Assembly: GCF_024807225.1 (NCBI RefSeq)
Contig: NZ_JANUCO010000001.1
Location: 3,782,001-3,846,000, forward strand
Direction: 5' to 3'
Length of the DNA stretch: 64,000 nucleotides
From: Chryseobacterium ginsenosidimutans
GTDB taxonomy: Bacteria; Bacteroidota; Bacteroidia; Flavobacteriales; Weeksellaceae
Made by a program: the position numbers and the translations under genes. Positions 25,316 through 34,367 of the stretch are shown piece after piece (positions within the stretch are counted from its first letter, which is position 1; every line of letters starts with the position of its first letter). Below the pieces are notes generated by a model, which was not told the origin of the DNA, did not search any database, and worked only from the letters and a program-made list of their open reading frames with translations.

Positions 25316-26491
25316 ATGAAAAAGTTTAACTTACTCTTCATTTTCATTATCCTTTTATCACTTGGCTCTTGTAGTTCGGATCCCGACAATCCCGCCCAAG
25401 CTACAGTTGATACTACCATAAAAACCGGAAAAATCACCGGAAAAGTAATGGCACAAAACGGAACCAAACCTATTGGAGGCGCTTCAGTTTTTACTTTTGA
25501 TGACAAGTATAAAATCTATTACACTACTTCTGACGCAGACGGTAATTTTACCTTGGAAGCTCCTGTTGGGAATCATACCATCAATATTCAGACAGGTAAT
25601 GGTAGCAATTTCCGTACAGAAATTTCCGCAACGATAAAAAATAATGAAACTTTAAGCCTTGACGCGAGCCAAACCAAACTGAATCAGGTTGCAAAAATTG
25701 CTTACGTAAAAGGAGCATATGACAAAATTGAAGACATTATTCAGACTTTAGGCTACACTGCCACCGAAATCACCAACACAGATCTTGGTAACCTTACTAC
25801 TATCGCACAGTATGACATTATATTTCTTAACTGTGGCTCAAGAAACAACTACTCTTCAAATCCGGCACTTTATTCTGTAATTGATACTAATTTGGCTACT
25901 TTCGTTGCTAATGGAGGAAGTATCTATGCTTCAGACTGGGACGTTTCGTACTTAGTGGGCGGAACAAGCAATACCAACAACTGTTCACTTGCAGGAGGAT
26001 TTGTTCCTGATACAAAATTATGCTCTAAAAACATCGGAAGCGTGGGTACATTGGGAGCTACGGTAACAAATACCGGACTTACAACAGCTTTGGGATTCAA
26101 TACACTTAATATTGACTACGATTTAGGCGCTTGGCAGAAAATAATCAACTATGACCCTACATATTGGGAAGTTTTAGTGAAAGAAACTTCTACAAATGAT
26201 GCTTTAATGATGAGAACGAATCATTTTACAGCAACAGGAGCTCCGACTACTCCGATTGGAACGACAACAACATTCACAACCGTTTGTATTACTCTTCCGG
26301 GAAATATCCAGATCAGTATTTCAGTTCCTCAGATATTAGTTCCTTATCTGGTTGCTTTAGGTGCAACAGTAGGACCTTGCTCAGGATCTGCAAACAGCGG
26401 CTATATTTATTACACTACTTTCCATAATCACGCTACAGGAAACATTGGAAATGCGGGTGTAATTCTACAATATGTAATTTTAAACCTTTAA
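25316..26491 (+). CDS. Lipoprotein with carboxypeptidase-regulatory-like domain and GATase-like domain
   Basis: The 391-residue protein has a lipoprotein signal with the cysteine at residue 19 (SLGSCSSDPDNPA). Residues about 42-100 (TGKITGKVMAQNGTKPIGGA to NFTLEAPVGNHTINIQ) form a carboxypeptidase-regulatory-like beta sandwich. From about 118, KIAYVKGAYDKIEDIIQTLG and YDIIFLNCGSRNNYSS followed by FVANGGSIYASDW resemble the ThuA/class I amidotransferase fold seen in surface proteins. The ligand or function is unknown. It ends just before a terminator. Confidence 0.75.
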   Translation: MKKFNLLFIFIILLSLGSCSSDPDNPAQATVDTTIKTGKITGKVMAQNGTKPIGGASVFTFDDKYKIYYTTSDADGNFTLEAPVGNHTINIQTGNGSNFRTEISATIKNNETLSLDASQTKLNQVAKIAYVKGAYDKIEDIIQTLGYTATEITNTDLGNLTTIAQYDIIFLNCGSRNNYSSNPALYSVIDTNLATFVANGGSIYASDWDVSYLVGGTSNTNNCSLAGGFVPDTKLCSKNIGSVGTLGATVTNTGLTTALGFNTLNIDYDLGAWQKIINYDPTYWEVLVKETSTNDALMMRTNHFTATGAPTTPIGTTTTFTTVCITLPGNIQISISVPQILVPYLVALGATVGPCSGSANSGYIYYTTFHNHATGNIGNAGVILQYVILNL

Positions 26492-26513
26492 TAAAAACTT
26501 CATCTTAAACATG

Positions 26514-26543
26514 GAAGTGGCTTTTATGAAGCCACTTTTTTTA
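26514..26543 (+). terminator. Intrinsic terminator after the lipoprotein gene
   Basis: AAGTGGCTT pairs with AAGCCACTT around TTATG, followed by TTTTTTAT. It lies 22 bp after the stop at 26491. Confidence 0.8.
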
Positions 26544-26567
26544 TATCTTGCATTTAAATTTTTAAGA

Positions 26568-27056
26568 ATGGATACAACCTTAATCAACATACTTTGTCTC
26601 ATCCTTTTATTTTTAGGAATTATAGGAACTGTCCTTCCAGTTTTGCCTGGATTATTATTGAGTATTTGTGGTCTTTTGATCTATAAATTTGGAACAGATT
26701 CAGATTTATCTATAATTTACATTTGGGTATTTGGAATCCTGACTTTAGTTTCAATTGTTTTGAGCTATGTAATTCCAGCCAAGACCAATCAAAAATACGG
26801 CGGAACGCGTTGGGGAAGCATAGGATCTATAATAGGAACAATTATAGGAATGTTCTTTCCTCCAATAGGATTCTTAATCGGAATGTTTGCCGGAGTTTTC
26901 ATCGGGGAATTATTACACGACACTAAAGACATGACAAAGGCGTGGAAATCTACCAAAGGAGCTTTTATAGGATTTATTTACGGTACAGGTTTCAGCTTAG
27001 TTGTAGGTGTGGCAATGTTTTTGGTGGTAGTATTGGATATGCTCAATGTTATTTAA
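26568..27056 (+). CDS. DUF456 family membrane protein
   Basis: From the ATG of MDTTLINILCL the protein has 162 residues. The frame is open from 26511, but that start lies inside the preceding terminator. It has four hydrophobic segments and a glycine-rich central stretch (WGSIGSIIGTIIGMFFPPIG) typical of DUF456. Its function is unknown; it sits in the inner membrane. The following lipoprotein gene starts 10 bp after the stop. Confidence 0.85.
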   Translation: MDTTLINILCLILLFLGIIGTVLPVLPGLLLSICGLLIYKFGTDSDLSIIYIWVFGILTLVSIVLSYVIPAKTNQKYGGTRWGSIGSIIGTIIGMFFPPIGFLIGMFAGVFIGELLHDTKDMTKAWKSTKGAFIGFIYGTGFSLVVGVAMFLVVVLDMLNVI

Positions 27057-27066
27057 AAAGAAAATC

Positions 27067-27564
27067 ATGCTACATAAAATCTTTATATTAAGTTTAGGAT
27101 TATTGTTTTTAATGAACTGTAATGCTCAAAAAGAAACCAAAACCTCCACAAAAGTGAACGCTGATACAACAGGAAATACCAAAGTAGCCAACAAAGACGG
27201 CGAAATCATCTACTTCAACGAAGGTGAAAATAAATTCCTGAAACAATACCAAATGAACGTTACTTTCAAAGGGATTTCCGAAGACAGCCGTTGCCCAAAA
27301 GATGTGACTTGCATTTGGGCGGGAGTTGCCGTTGCACAAGTTGAAGTGATGGGAACTTCTACCCGACCAATGACTTTAAACCTTGCAAGCATGGACAATA
27401 AAGGAAGAAAATACAATAAATCCGCAGACTTCAACGGACTTACGATTTCCTTAGCCGAGGTGAATCCTTATCCCGGAGCGGAAGAAGGTGCAAAAGCATT
27501 AAACGGAAAATACAGAATCGGAATCACCATCAAAAAGGCAGGAGAAGATCCTACCACGAAATAG
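27067..27564 (+). CDS. Hypothetical lipoprotein (DSRCP-motif family)
   Basis: The start used is MLHKIFILSLG, giving 165 residues with lipobox LMNC (cysteine at 17). Downstream, VTFKGISEDSRCPKDVTCIW followed by AGVA is a pattern seen in a family of small Bacteroidota lipoproteins of unknown function. An in-frame ATG at 27046 adds MLFKKKI and overlaps the previous gene. The 3' end overlaps the convergent ung gene by 14 bp. Confidence 0.78.
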   Translation: MLHKIFILSLGLLFLMNCNAQKETKTSTKVNADTTGNTKVANKDGEIIYFNEGENKFLKQYQMNVTFKGISEDSRCPKDVTCIWAGVAVAQVEVMGTSTRPMTLNLASMDNKGRKYNKSADFNGLTISLAEVNPYPGAEEGAKALNGKYRIGITIKKAGEDPTTK

Positions 27565-28192
27565 GCTTCTTCCCCTTTGAAGCCAAATATTCATTGATTT
27601 TAGAAAAAGGCTTGCTTCCGAAAAATCCCCTGTACACAGAAAAAGGTGACGGATGCGCAGACTTTAAAATAAAATGTTTAGCCGGATCGATAAGTTCGGC
27701 TTTTTTTTGTGCAAAAGCGCCCCACAATACGAAAACGACATTTTCTTTTTTGTCTGAAATTTCTTTAATAATATAATTGGTAAACGTTTCCCAACCCAAA
27801 TCTTTGTGAGAATTCGGAGTATGAGCACGAACAGTTAACGTTGCATTTAACAACAAAACCCCCTGTTTTCCCCAATCGTCAAGCTCTTTTGAAGTTCTTA
27901 CGATTCCTAAATCATCTTTTAATTCAATAAAAATATTTTTAAGCGATGGCGGTGCAGTCACCTGTTCGGAAACAGAAAAACACAAACCATTTGCCTGAAA
28001 ATCATTATGATAAGGATCTTGCCCGATAATCACCACCTCAACATCATCAAAAGGTGTAATTTCCAACGCTCTGAAAATCTGATTTTTCGGCGGGAAAACT
28101 TTTGTCGTTGCGTATTCTTGTTTTACTTTTTCCCAAAGGTTGGTAAAATAGGGAGTGCTTTTTATGGGGGCTAAAATTTCTGTCCAGGTCAT
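27551..28192 (-). CDS. ung: Uracil-DNA glycosylase
   Basis: This 213-residue family 1 UDG has the catalytic VVIIGQDPYHNDFQANGLCF at about 53-72, VLLLNATLTVRAHTPNSHKD and VLWGAFAQKK, then the C-terminal HPSPFSVYRGFFGSKPF with the catalytic His. It removes uracil from DNA in base-excision repair. Its 3' end overlaps the convergent lipoprotein gene by 14 bp. A TACCTTTG -7 box lies 18 bp upstream of the start. Confidence 0.95.
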   Translation of the reverse strand: MTWTEILAPIKSTPYFTNLWEKVKQEYATTKVFPPKNQIFRALEITPFDDVEVVIIGQDPYHNDFQANGLCFSVSEQVTAPPSLKNIFIELKDDLGIVRTSKELDDWGKQGVLLLNATLTVRAHTPNSHKDLGWETFTNYIIKEISDKKENVVFVLWGAFAQKKAELIDPAKHFILKSAHPSPFSVYRGFFGSKPFSKINEYLASKGKKPISW

Positions 28193-28209
28193 AATTCTAA
28201 ATATTAATA

Positions 28210-28217
28210 CAAAGGTA
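28210..28217 (-). promoter_or_regulatory. -7 promoter box for ung
   Basis: The minus strand reads TACCTTTG, matching TAnnTTTG, 17 bp before the ung ATG. No -33 TTG is obvious. Confidence 0.35.
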
Positions 28218-28237
28218 CTATGTTAATTGTATAATTT

Positions 28238-28853
28238 CTATCCTACTTTTTCCACTTTTCCATATTGAACTTGATTCTCCTCAATTCTTTCATATAAATA
28301 AGTATTATTCTCAATTTTCAAAATTCGAATCAAAAATTTAGGATTTTCACTCATTCTTGTTTCTGTTTCTTCTGTCGGAATTATGGTATATTCTCCGTTA
28401 TTATACCAAACTATTTCACCCGTATAAATTTGTCCTTCAAAAGTTTCAAACTGCCTATTATCTTTTCTCTCGAAATTATACAGTAAAGGCTCACCTAAAA
28501 TTTGTAATGTAAATTTTCCTGATTTAAAATTTTCTGGATTTAACTTAGGATTGTAGTCTAGACATTTTTCAGGGAAAAGAGCTTTTGCATTATTACTGTT
28601 GTAATAAATCGCATCAACCAAAGCCTCACAACCCTTTTCTTTCTCCCCAATTATTATTTGTGAATATCCTTTAAAATATAGAGCGCTGGGATTTTTTGGA
28701 TAAATGCTTAAAGATTTATCAATATTTATAATTGCACTTTTGAAATCTTGATTATGAATATCTTTCATCGCTATTTTCATAGGAAACTGTCCAATCATTA
28801 TTTTGTTGTCCAAAAAAGAATATTGGTAAAAAAAGAGTTAATAATTTTTTCAT
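28238..28853 (-). CDS. Secreted TPR-like protein with an apparent frameshift after the signal peptide
   Basis: The main frame (28813-28238) contains TPR-like helices: MKDIHNQDFKSAIINIDKSL and NPSALYFKGYSQIIIGEKEK. It lacks a natural N-terminus. In the next frame, a start at 28853 encodes a clear signal peptide (MKKLLTLFLPIFFFGQQNND) that runs into a stop. Removing one A from the AAA at 28784-28786 joins the two (DWTVPMKIAMKD) and gives 204 residues. The protein is probably periplasmic and of unknown function. Confidence 0.65.
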
Positions 28854-28898
28854 AAAAATAGATTAGGATTGTTCCTCCGTTAAATGACAATTGAAGTA

Positions 28899-29402
28899 TT
28901 ATTTTCTTAAACTAAAAACCAAATTATCAGGAAAACCTTCATCTTCTCTCTCCTCTTCCAAAATAAAATCATGTTTCAAAAGAATACCTTTCGAGTTTTC
29001 ATTAAACTTATTGGTCATTGCGACAATTTCCTGCAAATGTAAATCATTAAAACCAAAATTTAAAACTGCAGACAACGCTTCCGACATTATTCCTTTTCTG
29101 TGATAATCGGGCAATAATTCGTAGCCGACTTCTGCAACTTTTCGATCTTCAGAAAACTTCCAAAGACAAATTGTTCCGATAAGATTCGGTTGATCTTTCA
29201 GAGAAATTCCCCAATAAAATGTTTCATTATTTCGTGTTCTTTCTTTAATCGTTAAAACAAATTGTAATGCATCATAATTATTTTTCGGAGAATTTCTTCT
29301 CACAAATTGATTAATCACTTCATTGCTGCGAATCTTCAAAATATCTTCAACGTTACTTTCGTCGATTTCTTTTAATACTAATCTTTCCGTTTCTAGTTTC
29401 AT
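28899..29402 (-). CDS. GNAT family N-acetyltransferase (RimJ/RimL-like)
   Basis: The 167-residue protein has the GNAT fold: LETERLVLKEIDESNVEDIL at the start, then TICLWKFSEDRKVAEVGYEL, the acetyl-CoA loop LPDYHRKGIMSEALSAVLNF and a closing FNENSKGILLKHDF. This layout is that of RimJ/RimL-type ribosomal-protein or small-molecule acetyltransferases. The substrate is unknown. A TAAATTTG box lies only 4 bp before the ATG, suggesting a leaderless transcript. Confidence 0.85.
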   Translation of the reverse strand: MKLETERLVLKEIDESNVEDILKIRSNEVINQFVRRNSPKNNYDALQFVLTIKERTRNNETFYWGISLKDQPNLIGTICLWKFSEDRKVAEVGYELLPDYHRKGIMSEALSAVLNFGFNDLHLQEIVAMTNKFNENSKGILLKHDFILEEEREDEGFPDNLVFSLRK

Positions 29403-29406
29403 ATCT

Positions 29407-29414
29407 CAAATTTA
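29407..29414 (-). promoter_or_regulatory. -7 promoter box for the GNAT gene, leaderless
   Basis: The minus strand reads TAAATTTG, 4 bp before the start codon at 29402. A -33 TTG is not apparent. Confidence 0.4.
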
Positions 29415-29479
29415 ATAAAACTAAACCACTGGCTAAAAAATTTTATAAACACATTAGAAAATAAAACATTAAAAATATA

Positions 29480-29515
29480 AAGATCACATAAGAAGAAAAT
29501 CAAAGATTTTCAAAA
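29480..29515. repeat. Dispersed 36-bp repeat with internal hairpin
   Basis: This sequence (beginning AAGATCACATAAGAAG) recurs exactly, inverted, at 63929-63964. It contains GAAAATC-AAA-GATTTTC, a perfect 7-bp hairpin. It lies in a 261-bp gene-free gap upstream of the MutS2-like gene. Confidence 0.65.
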
Positions 29516-29651
29516 ACGAATATTCCCTTCTTTGTAGTAAAATATATCTTCAAATAACCAATGTGTTACATATTTTGCAACTTTTGTGGTTAAATAAACG
29601 CAAACAAACTCATTTTCAAATTACCACATCAGCAAATTCACATTTTCTCAC

Positions 29652-29659
29652 TAAATTTG
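29652..29659 (+). promoter_or_regulatory. -7 promoter box for the MutS2-like gene, leaderless
   Basis: TAAATTTG is followed after 4 bp by the GTG at 29664. The arrangement is the same as at tauE, where the ATG also follows 4 bp after the box. Confidence 0.45.
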
Positions 29660-29663
29660 CACT

Positions 29664-31812
29664 GTGTATATAAATAAAGAAGATTTAAACGAATTAGAGT
29701 TTCCGCAATTGCTCGCGGAAATTTCTCCTTTTGCGTATTCTCCGAAAACGAGAGAAAAAATTCTTCAACTTCGTCCGATGGAAATTGACGAGGCAGAACT
29801 TTCATTGAAAAAAACCTCCGAATATTTGTCGAGTTTTGAAAGTTCAAATGCGATTCCGTTTGATGAATATGAAGATATTGAAAGTGAATTAAAAGTAATG
29901 CTGATTGAGAATTATCGTCTTGAAAACAGCGCTTTCATAAGAATCAAAACCATCACGGAACAAATCGGGAAGCTTCAAAAGTTTTTCCCAACAATGCCCG
30001 AAACTTTTCCTACGTTGATACAGGATGTTTCTGTGCTGGAATTCAAGAAAGAAATTATTGATAAAGTTGATAAGGTTTTCAACCGTTTTGGAGAAGTAAA
30101 AAGTGAGGCTTCACCGGTTTTAAAAACCTTGAGAACAGAAATTCAACTTGCCAAAAAAGCCATCACAGAAAACTTCAACCGTGTTTTATTTAATTACGGA
30201 CAAAGTGATTTTTTGGATGATATCCGCGAAAGTAATATTGAAGACATAAGAGTTTTAGCCGTAAAATCGGCGTATAAGAAAAGAGTTCCGGGAAGAGTTT
30301 TAGGACTTTCAAAAACAGGTTCTATTACTTATATGCAGCCGGACAGCGTCGTAAAACATTACTTCAAGCTTAAGGAAAATGAAGAGGAAGAGAAAAAGGA
30401 AATCGACAAGATTCTGAGAAAATTAACCGCAGAACTGGCAGAATTTCAACCTCAGCTTTGGAGATATCAGGCTTATATTTTTGATCTTGATTTAACGAGA
30501 GCGAAAGCCAAATTTGCTGAATTAATCAATGGCGTTTTACCGAAAATCAACCGTCACAGAACATTACGATTAAGAGAAGCTTTCCACCCTTTATTGTTTT
30601 TAAGAAATAAAACTGAAAACAAAACCATTTTCTCCCAAACGCTGACTTTAACGGATCATAACAGAATTATCTGTATTTCCGGGCCGAATGCAGGTGGAAA
30701 ATCGATCACGCTGAAAACCGTTGGATTGCTTCAACTGATGATTCAGAGCGGAATTTTGGTTCCGACTCATCCAAAATCGGAAATGTTTTTCTTCGAAAAG
30801 ATCATGACTGATATTGGTGATAATCAATCTATTGAAAACCATCTTTCCACGTATTCTTCAAGATTAAAGAAAATGGGCGGAATCATCCGTGAAGCCAATG
30901 CAAACACGCTTTTACTGATTGACGAATTTGGTACAGGTTCAGATCCGGAATTAGGTGGCGCGCTGGCAGAAAGTTTTCTGGAGTTTTTCTATGATAAAAA
31001 GAGTTTTGCGATCATTACAACGCATTACACCAACATCAAATTGGTGATTGAAGAGCTTCCGAATGCAGAAAATGCAGCGATGTTGTTTAATGAAAAGACG
31101 CTGGAAACCGATGTATAAACTGGAAGTCGGACAAGCCGGAAGTTCATTCACGTTTGAAGTTGCGGAGAAGAATAGAATTCCGAGGTTTATCATTAATTCT
31201 GCGAAGAAAAAAGTGGAACATGACATCGTAAATCTTGATAAAACCATCGTAAAACTTCAACAGGAAAAATATGAAGTTGAAAAACTGAAAACCGATCTTG
31301 CTGAAAGAAAAGAATCTGTAGAAGACAAGCGAGATAATCTGCAAAAACTGAACGAGCAGCTTCAACAAAAACTGTTCAATTTCCAGAAATTATACGAAGA
31401 TGAGCATCGTAAACTTCAGTTCGGAAACAAGATCGAAACTTTTATTGACAGCTATATAAAAGGGAAATCGAGGAAAGATGTGGTAAAAGATTTTGTGAAA
31501 ATTCTGGAGCAGGAAAAATTCAGGAAAATCGGAGCAGATAAGGATGAAACGAAGCGTCTTCAGGTTGTGAAAAGAAAAATAACGCAACAATTGAAGAAAG
31601 AAGATGTGATCGAAAAAATATCTGAAACCAACGAAAAACTGGAAGAAAAACGCATCACAGACCGCGCTGTATGGATGAAAATCGGGCAACGTGTTCGTAT
31701 TACAGGAAGTACAAGTGTGGGAACGATTGAAAAGATTTCCAGAAAAAAAGTAATCGTGAATTATGGAACGTTCAAAACGACGATTGATGCGGATGAATTG
31801 GAGAGAATTTAA
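29664..31812 (+). pseudogene. MutS2-like DNA mismatch-repair/recombination ATPase, frameshifted
   Basis: The first frame (29664-31118) gives the N-terminal core, the Walker A loop ISGPNAGGKSITLKTVG at about 334-350 and the Walker B LLLIDEFGTGSDPELGG. The second (to 31812) gives MYKLEVGQAGSSFTFEVAEK, a long coiled coil and a terminal KOW-like beta segment. Removing one A from the AAA at 31105-31107 joins them as EKTLEPMYKLEVG, giving 715 residues, as expected for Bacteroidota MutS2-like proteins. No Smr nuclease domain follows. The start is a GTG that directly follows a promoter box. MutS2 acts on recombination intermediates or collided ribosomes, depending on the species. Confidence 0.83.
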
Positions 31813-31821
31813 TTGTTGATT

Positions 31822-32310
31822 ATGACTGTAAAAACGCAAATTACATTCAGAGATTTTTTGATGTTTCATTTGAAAAACTCATTGGTAAGATTTATTATTT
31901 ATCCGATAATCATATCCGTTTTTCTTTCAATAAATCTTTATAATGCTGAAAATGATAGCAGCGAATTTTTAAGATTAATAACTATTTGCGTTCTTATCTT
32001 TTTCGTATTTATGATTGTGCGTACTTACTTTAGTCTGAAAAATATTTTTTACTCAAATAAGCAAGTTCAGGAAGCTATTTCCTACACTTTTACGAATGAA
32101 AATGTTTACACAAAAGGCGAGACATTTGAAGGAGATTTCACTTGGAATACCGTCTATAAAGTAAAGGAAAACAAAGACTGGTTTTTAATTTATCAAAGCG
32201 CGCAAGTGATGAATATGGTTCAGAAAAAATACTTTGCAGAAGACCAGATTCTAGAGCTTCGAAATATTATTAAAAGTAATAATGTGAAAGCAAAACTTAG
32301 AAATGATTAA
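31822..32310 (+). CDS. YcxB-like membrane protein
   Basis: From MTVKTQITFRDFLMFHLKNS the protein has 162 residues; a TTG at 31813 in frame is weaker. Two adjacent membrane helices (about 22-40 and 52-72) are followed by a cytoplasmic domain with SYTFTNENVYTKGETFEGDF and WNTVYKVKENKDWFLIYQSA, the arrangement of YcxB-like proteins. The function is unknown. It follows the MutS2-like gene by 9 bp and precedes a terminator. Confidence 0.75.
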   Translation: MTVKTQITFRDFLMFHLKNSLVRFIIYPIIISVFLSINLYNAENDSSEFLRLITICVLIFFVFMIVRTYFSLKNIFYSNKQVQEAISYTFTNENVYTKGETFEGDFTWNTVYKVKENKDWFLIYQSAQVMNMVQKKYFAEDQILELRNIIKSNNVKAKLRND

Positions 32311-32334
32311 TTAAAAAAGCCATTTTTATAAATA

Positions 32335-32370
32335 AAAAAGAGTGTTCAAATTACATTGAACACTCTTTTT
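32335..32370. terminator. Bidirectional intrinsic terminator
   Basis: AAAAAGAGTGTTCAA pairs with TTGAACACTCTTTTT around six bases, with A and T runs on both sides. It separates the convergent YcxB-like and T9SS-protein genes. Confidence 0.85.
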
Positions 32371-32375
32371 TGTTT

Positions 32376-33938
32376 TTATTTCTTAATAAACTTCAATCGG
32401 GTAATGTTTTCTTTATCTTTAATGGAGATAAAATAAACACCTTTTGTCAGTTCATTCACATTTACTTTTTGATCTGATATTTTTCCTCCGCTTACTTTTT
32501 GTCCGACCGCATTATAAATTTCAAATTCTGAATCGGAAATTATTCCTGAGATATTTAGGATATCAGAAACAGGGTTTGGAAAAATACTAAGATTTTCGAA
32601 TTTGTTTTCATTCGTTGACAAAACTTCAGGTCCTAATTTTACGACCCAAAAATCAGGATATGTCGGAATTCCGTAATGAAAAGAAACATCACCATCGTTC
32701 GAATAAGAATATCCTGTCATGATAAAACCACCATCCACTGTCTGGCTCATAGACTGTCCAAAGTCACCTAAACTACCTCCCATTGATTTTTGCCAGATTA
32801 CATTTCCGCTATTATCTATTTTTACAATCCAAAAATTAGCTGAACCTGTAGGATTTCCGACTGCATCTCCATCATTCGATGAAGAGTATCCGGCAAACAC
32901 GTATTCTCCATTCCCTATTTCTTTAATGGAGTTAGCTACATCATTACCTGTTCCCCCTTTAGATTTCGCCCATACAATATTACCGCTTCCATCCAATTTG
33001 ATTATCCAGGCATCATTAGTATATAAATCCCCGTAATGATCGTGTACAAGCCAATTTCCTGATCTTGAAAATCCGGCAACCATATACCCTCCGTCTGATG
33101 TTTGTATTACAGATTGTGCATTATCTGTACCACTTCCTCCAAAAGTTTTCTGCCATTGTAAATTTCCTGCATTATCTAGTTTTAGCACCCAATAGTCATA
33201 TTCACCATAATTTTGCGTTATATCGCCACTATTAGATGCTGTAGCTCCTGCAACAATATACCCACCATCAGAAGTTTGCTTGGCATCTAAAGCTATTTCT
33301 GTATTATACCCCCCAAATGATTTTTGCCATTGGATACTTCCCGTGCTATTAATTTTTACAATCCAAAGATCAGTATTATTATAAGACAAATGACCGATAG
33401 CATCCCCATCCGTCGATGATGACTCACCTGCTACGATATAACCTCCGTCTGAAGTTTGCTGAATTGAATAAGCTGCATCCTGACCGTTTCCTCCAATTGC
33501 TTTTTGCCATTGAATGTTGCCATTAATATCTAGCTTAACAACCCAAAAATCAGCATAGACACTCCCGTGATAACCAGTCACATCACCGTTGTTAGAATAC
33601 GTTTGCCCGGCAACAATATAACCACCATCCGAAGTTTGCTGTATAGAATAAGCGTAATCGTAATCACTTCCTCCTAAGGATTTCTGCCATTGGATATTTC
33701 CGCTGCTATCCAACTTTACTACCCAATAATCACCATTGCCGTGATTTCCTGTTACATTACCATCTGTAGAAGGAGAATAGCCAGCTATAATAGAACCACC
33801 ATCCGTAGTCTGACATACAGAGGATCCTTGATCCCAATTGCTTCCTCCAAGTGTCTTCTTCCACTGAATAGCAGGAGCAGTTTGCCCCGCCATTACAAGC
33901 GAGAGCATCAATGTTAAAATTGAAAATATGTTTTTCAT
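32376..33938 (-). CDS. T9SS-secreted repeat protein
   Basis: The 520-residue protein has a signal peptide (MKNIFSILTLMLSLVMAGQT) and about eight copies of a 55-60-residue unit of the form WQKSLGGSDYDYAYSIQQTS, DGGYIVAGQTYSNNGDVTG and DFWVVKLDSSGN. The C-terminus (SIFPNPVSDILNISG to ITRLKFIKK) is a type A T9SS sorting domain. It should be exported to the surface, where the repeats may form a beta-propeller-like structure. The ligand is unknown. Its own promoter box lies about 60 bp upstream. Confidence 0.87.
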   Translation of the reverse strand: MKNIFSILTLMLSLVMAGQTAPAIQWKKTLGGSNWDQGSSVCQTTDGGSIIAGYSPSTDGNVTGNHGNGDYWVVKLDSSGNIQWQKSLGGSDYDYAYSIQQTSDGGYIVAGQTYSNNGDVTGYHGSVYADFWVVKLDINGNIQWQKAIGGNGQDAAYSIQQTSDGGYIVAGESSSTDGDAIGHLSYNNTDLWIVKINSTGSIQWQKSFGGYNTEIALDAKQTSDGGYIVAGATASNSGDITQNYGEYDYWVLKLDNAGNLQWQKTFGGSGTDNAQSVIQTSDGGYMVAGFSRSGNWLVHDHYGDLYTNDAWIIKLDGSGNIVWAKSKGGTGNDVANSIKEIGNGEYVFAGYSSSNDGDAVGNPTGSANFWIVKIDNSGNVIWQKSMGGSLGDFGQSMSQTVDGGFIMTGYSYSNDGDVSFHYGIPTYPDFWVVKLGPEVLSTNENKFENLSIFPNPVSDILNISGIISDSEFEIYNAVGQKVSGGKISDQKVNVNELTKGVYFISIKDKENITRLKFIKK

Positions 33939-33998
33939 TGTTAATGAGTTGTGAAAAGTAATTTAGAGAACTTACTTTCTTCATGATTAATTTAGCGT

Positions 33999-34006
33999 CA
34001 AAAATA
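33999..34006 (-). promoter_or_regulatory. -7 promoter box for the T9SS repeat-protein gene
   Basis: The minus strand reads TATTTTTG, about 60 bp upstream of the start at 33938. No -33 TTG was identified. Confidence 0.35.
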
Positions 34007-34036
34007 AGAATTTTCAGTAAATAATATCCAGAAGTA

Positions 34037-34070
34037 TTGGTTTATAAGAAATATCTAGTTTATATATTTG
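34037..34070 (+). promoter_or_regulatory. Promoter of the small membrane protein and ABC gene pair
   Basis: TTG (34037-34039), 23 bp, then TATATTTG (34063-34070). The in-frame TTG codon at 34068 is part of this -7 box, so translation must begin later, at the ATG 34089. Confidence 0.55.
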
Positions 34071-34088
34071 GCTGACAAAAAATCAAGA

Positions 34089-34367
34089 ATGATAAAAAGT
34101 GTAAAAATTTTATGGATTTTCTATTTTAAATTGCTGATTCCGGCTGTTTTATTTTCTCTGTTGATCTCAGCACAAACTGGTTTCAATGCCAACAATTTTG
34201 GATTTTGTTTTTTATTACTATTTCCTTGCCTTCACTATCTTATTTATGAATTAAGATTGAAAAACGAATATCTTTTTTATGCAAACTTTGGGTTTTCAAG
34301 GCAGTTTCTTTGGATAACAACCATTTCAATCGGTTTAATTATAAATAGTATTACAAAATTCTTATGA
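34089..34367 (+). CDS. Small membrane protein paired with an ABC ATPase
   Basis: The 92-residue product has three hydrophobic segments (about 6-24, 33-50 and 68-88) and no recognised domain. It overlaps the following ABC-ATPase gene by 4 bp (ATGA), so the pair is translationally coupled, and it may be the membrane partner of that ATPase. The upstream TTG at 34068 was rejected because it lies in the promoter. Confidence 0.7.
   Translation: MIKSVKILWIFYFKLLIPAVLFSLLISAQTGFNANNFGFCFLLLFPCLHYLIYELRLKNEYLFYANFGFSRQFLWITTISIGLIINSITKFL

Noticed and set aside
26511..26567. Upstream start for the DUF456 gene
   Set aside because: The codons lie inside the terminator hairpin of the preceding gene; the ATG at 26568 gives a normal N-terminus.
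34068..34088. TTG start for the small membrane protein
   Set aside because: The TTG is part of the TATATTTG -7 box, so it lies upstream of the start of transcription.
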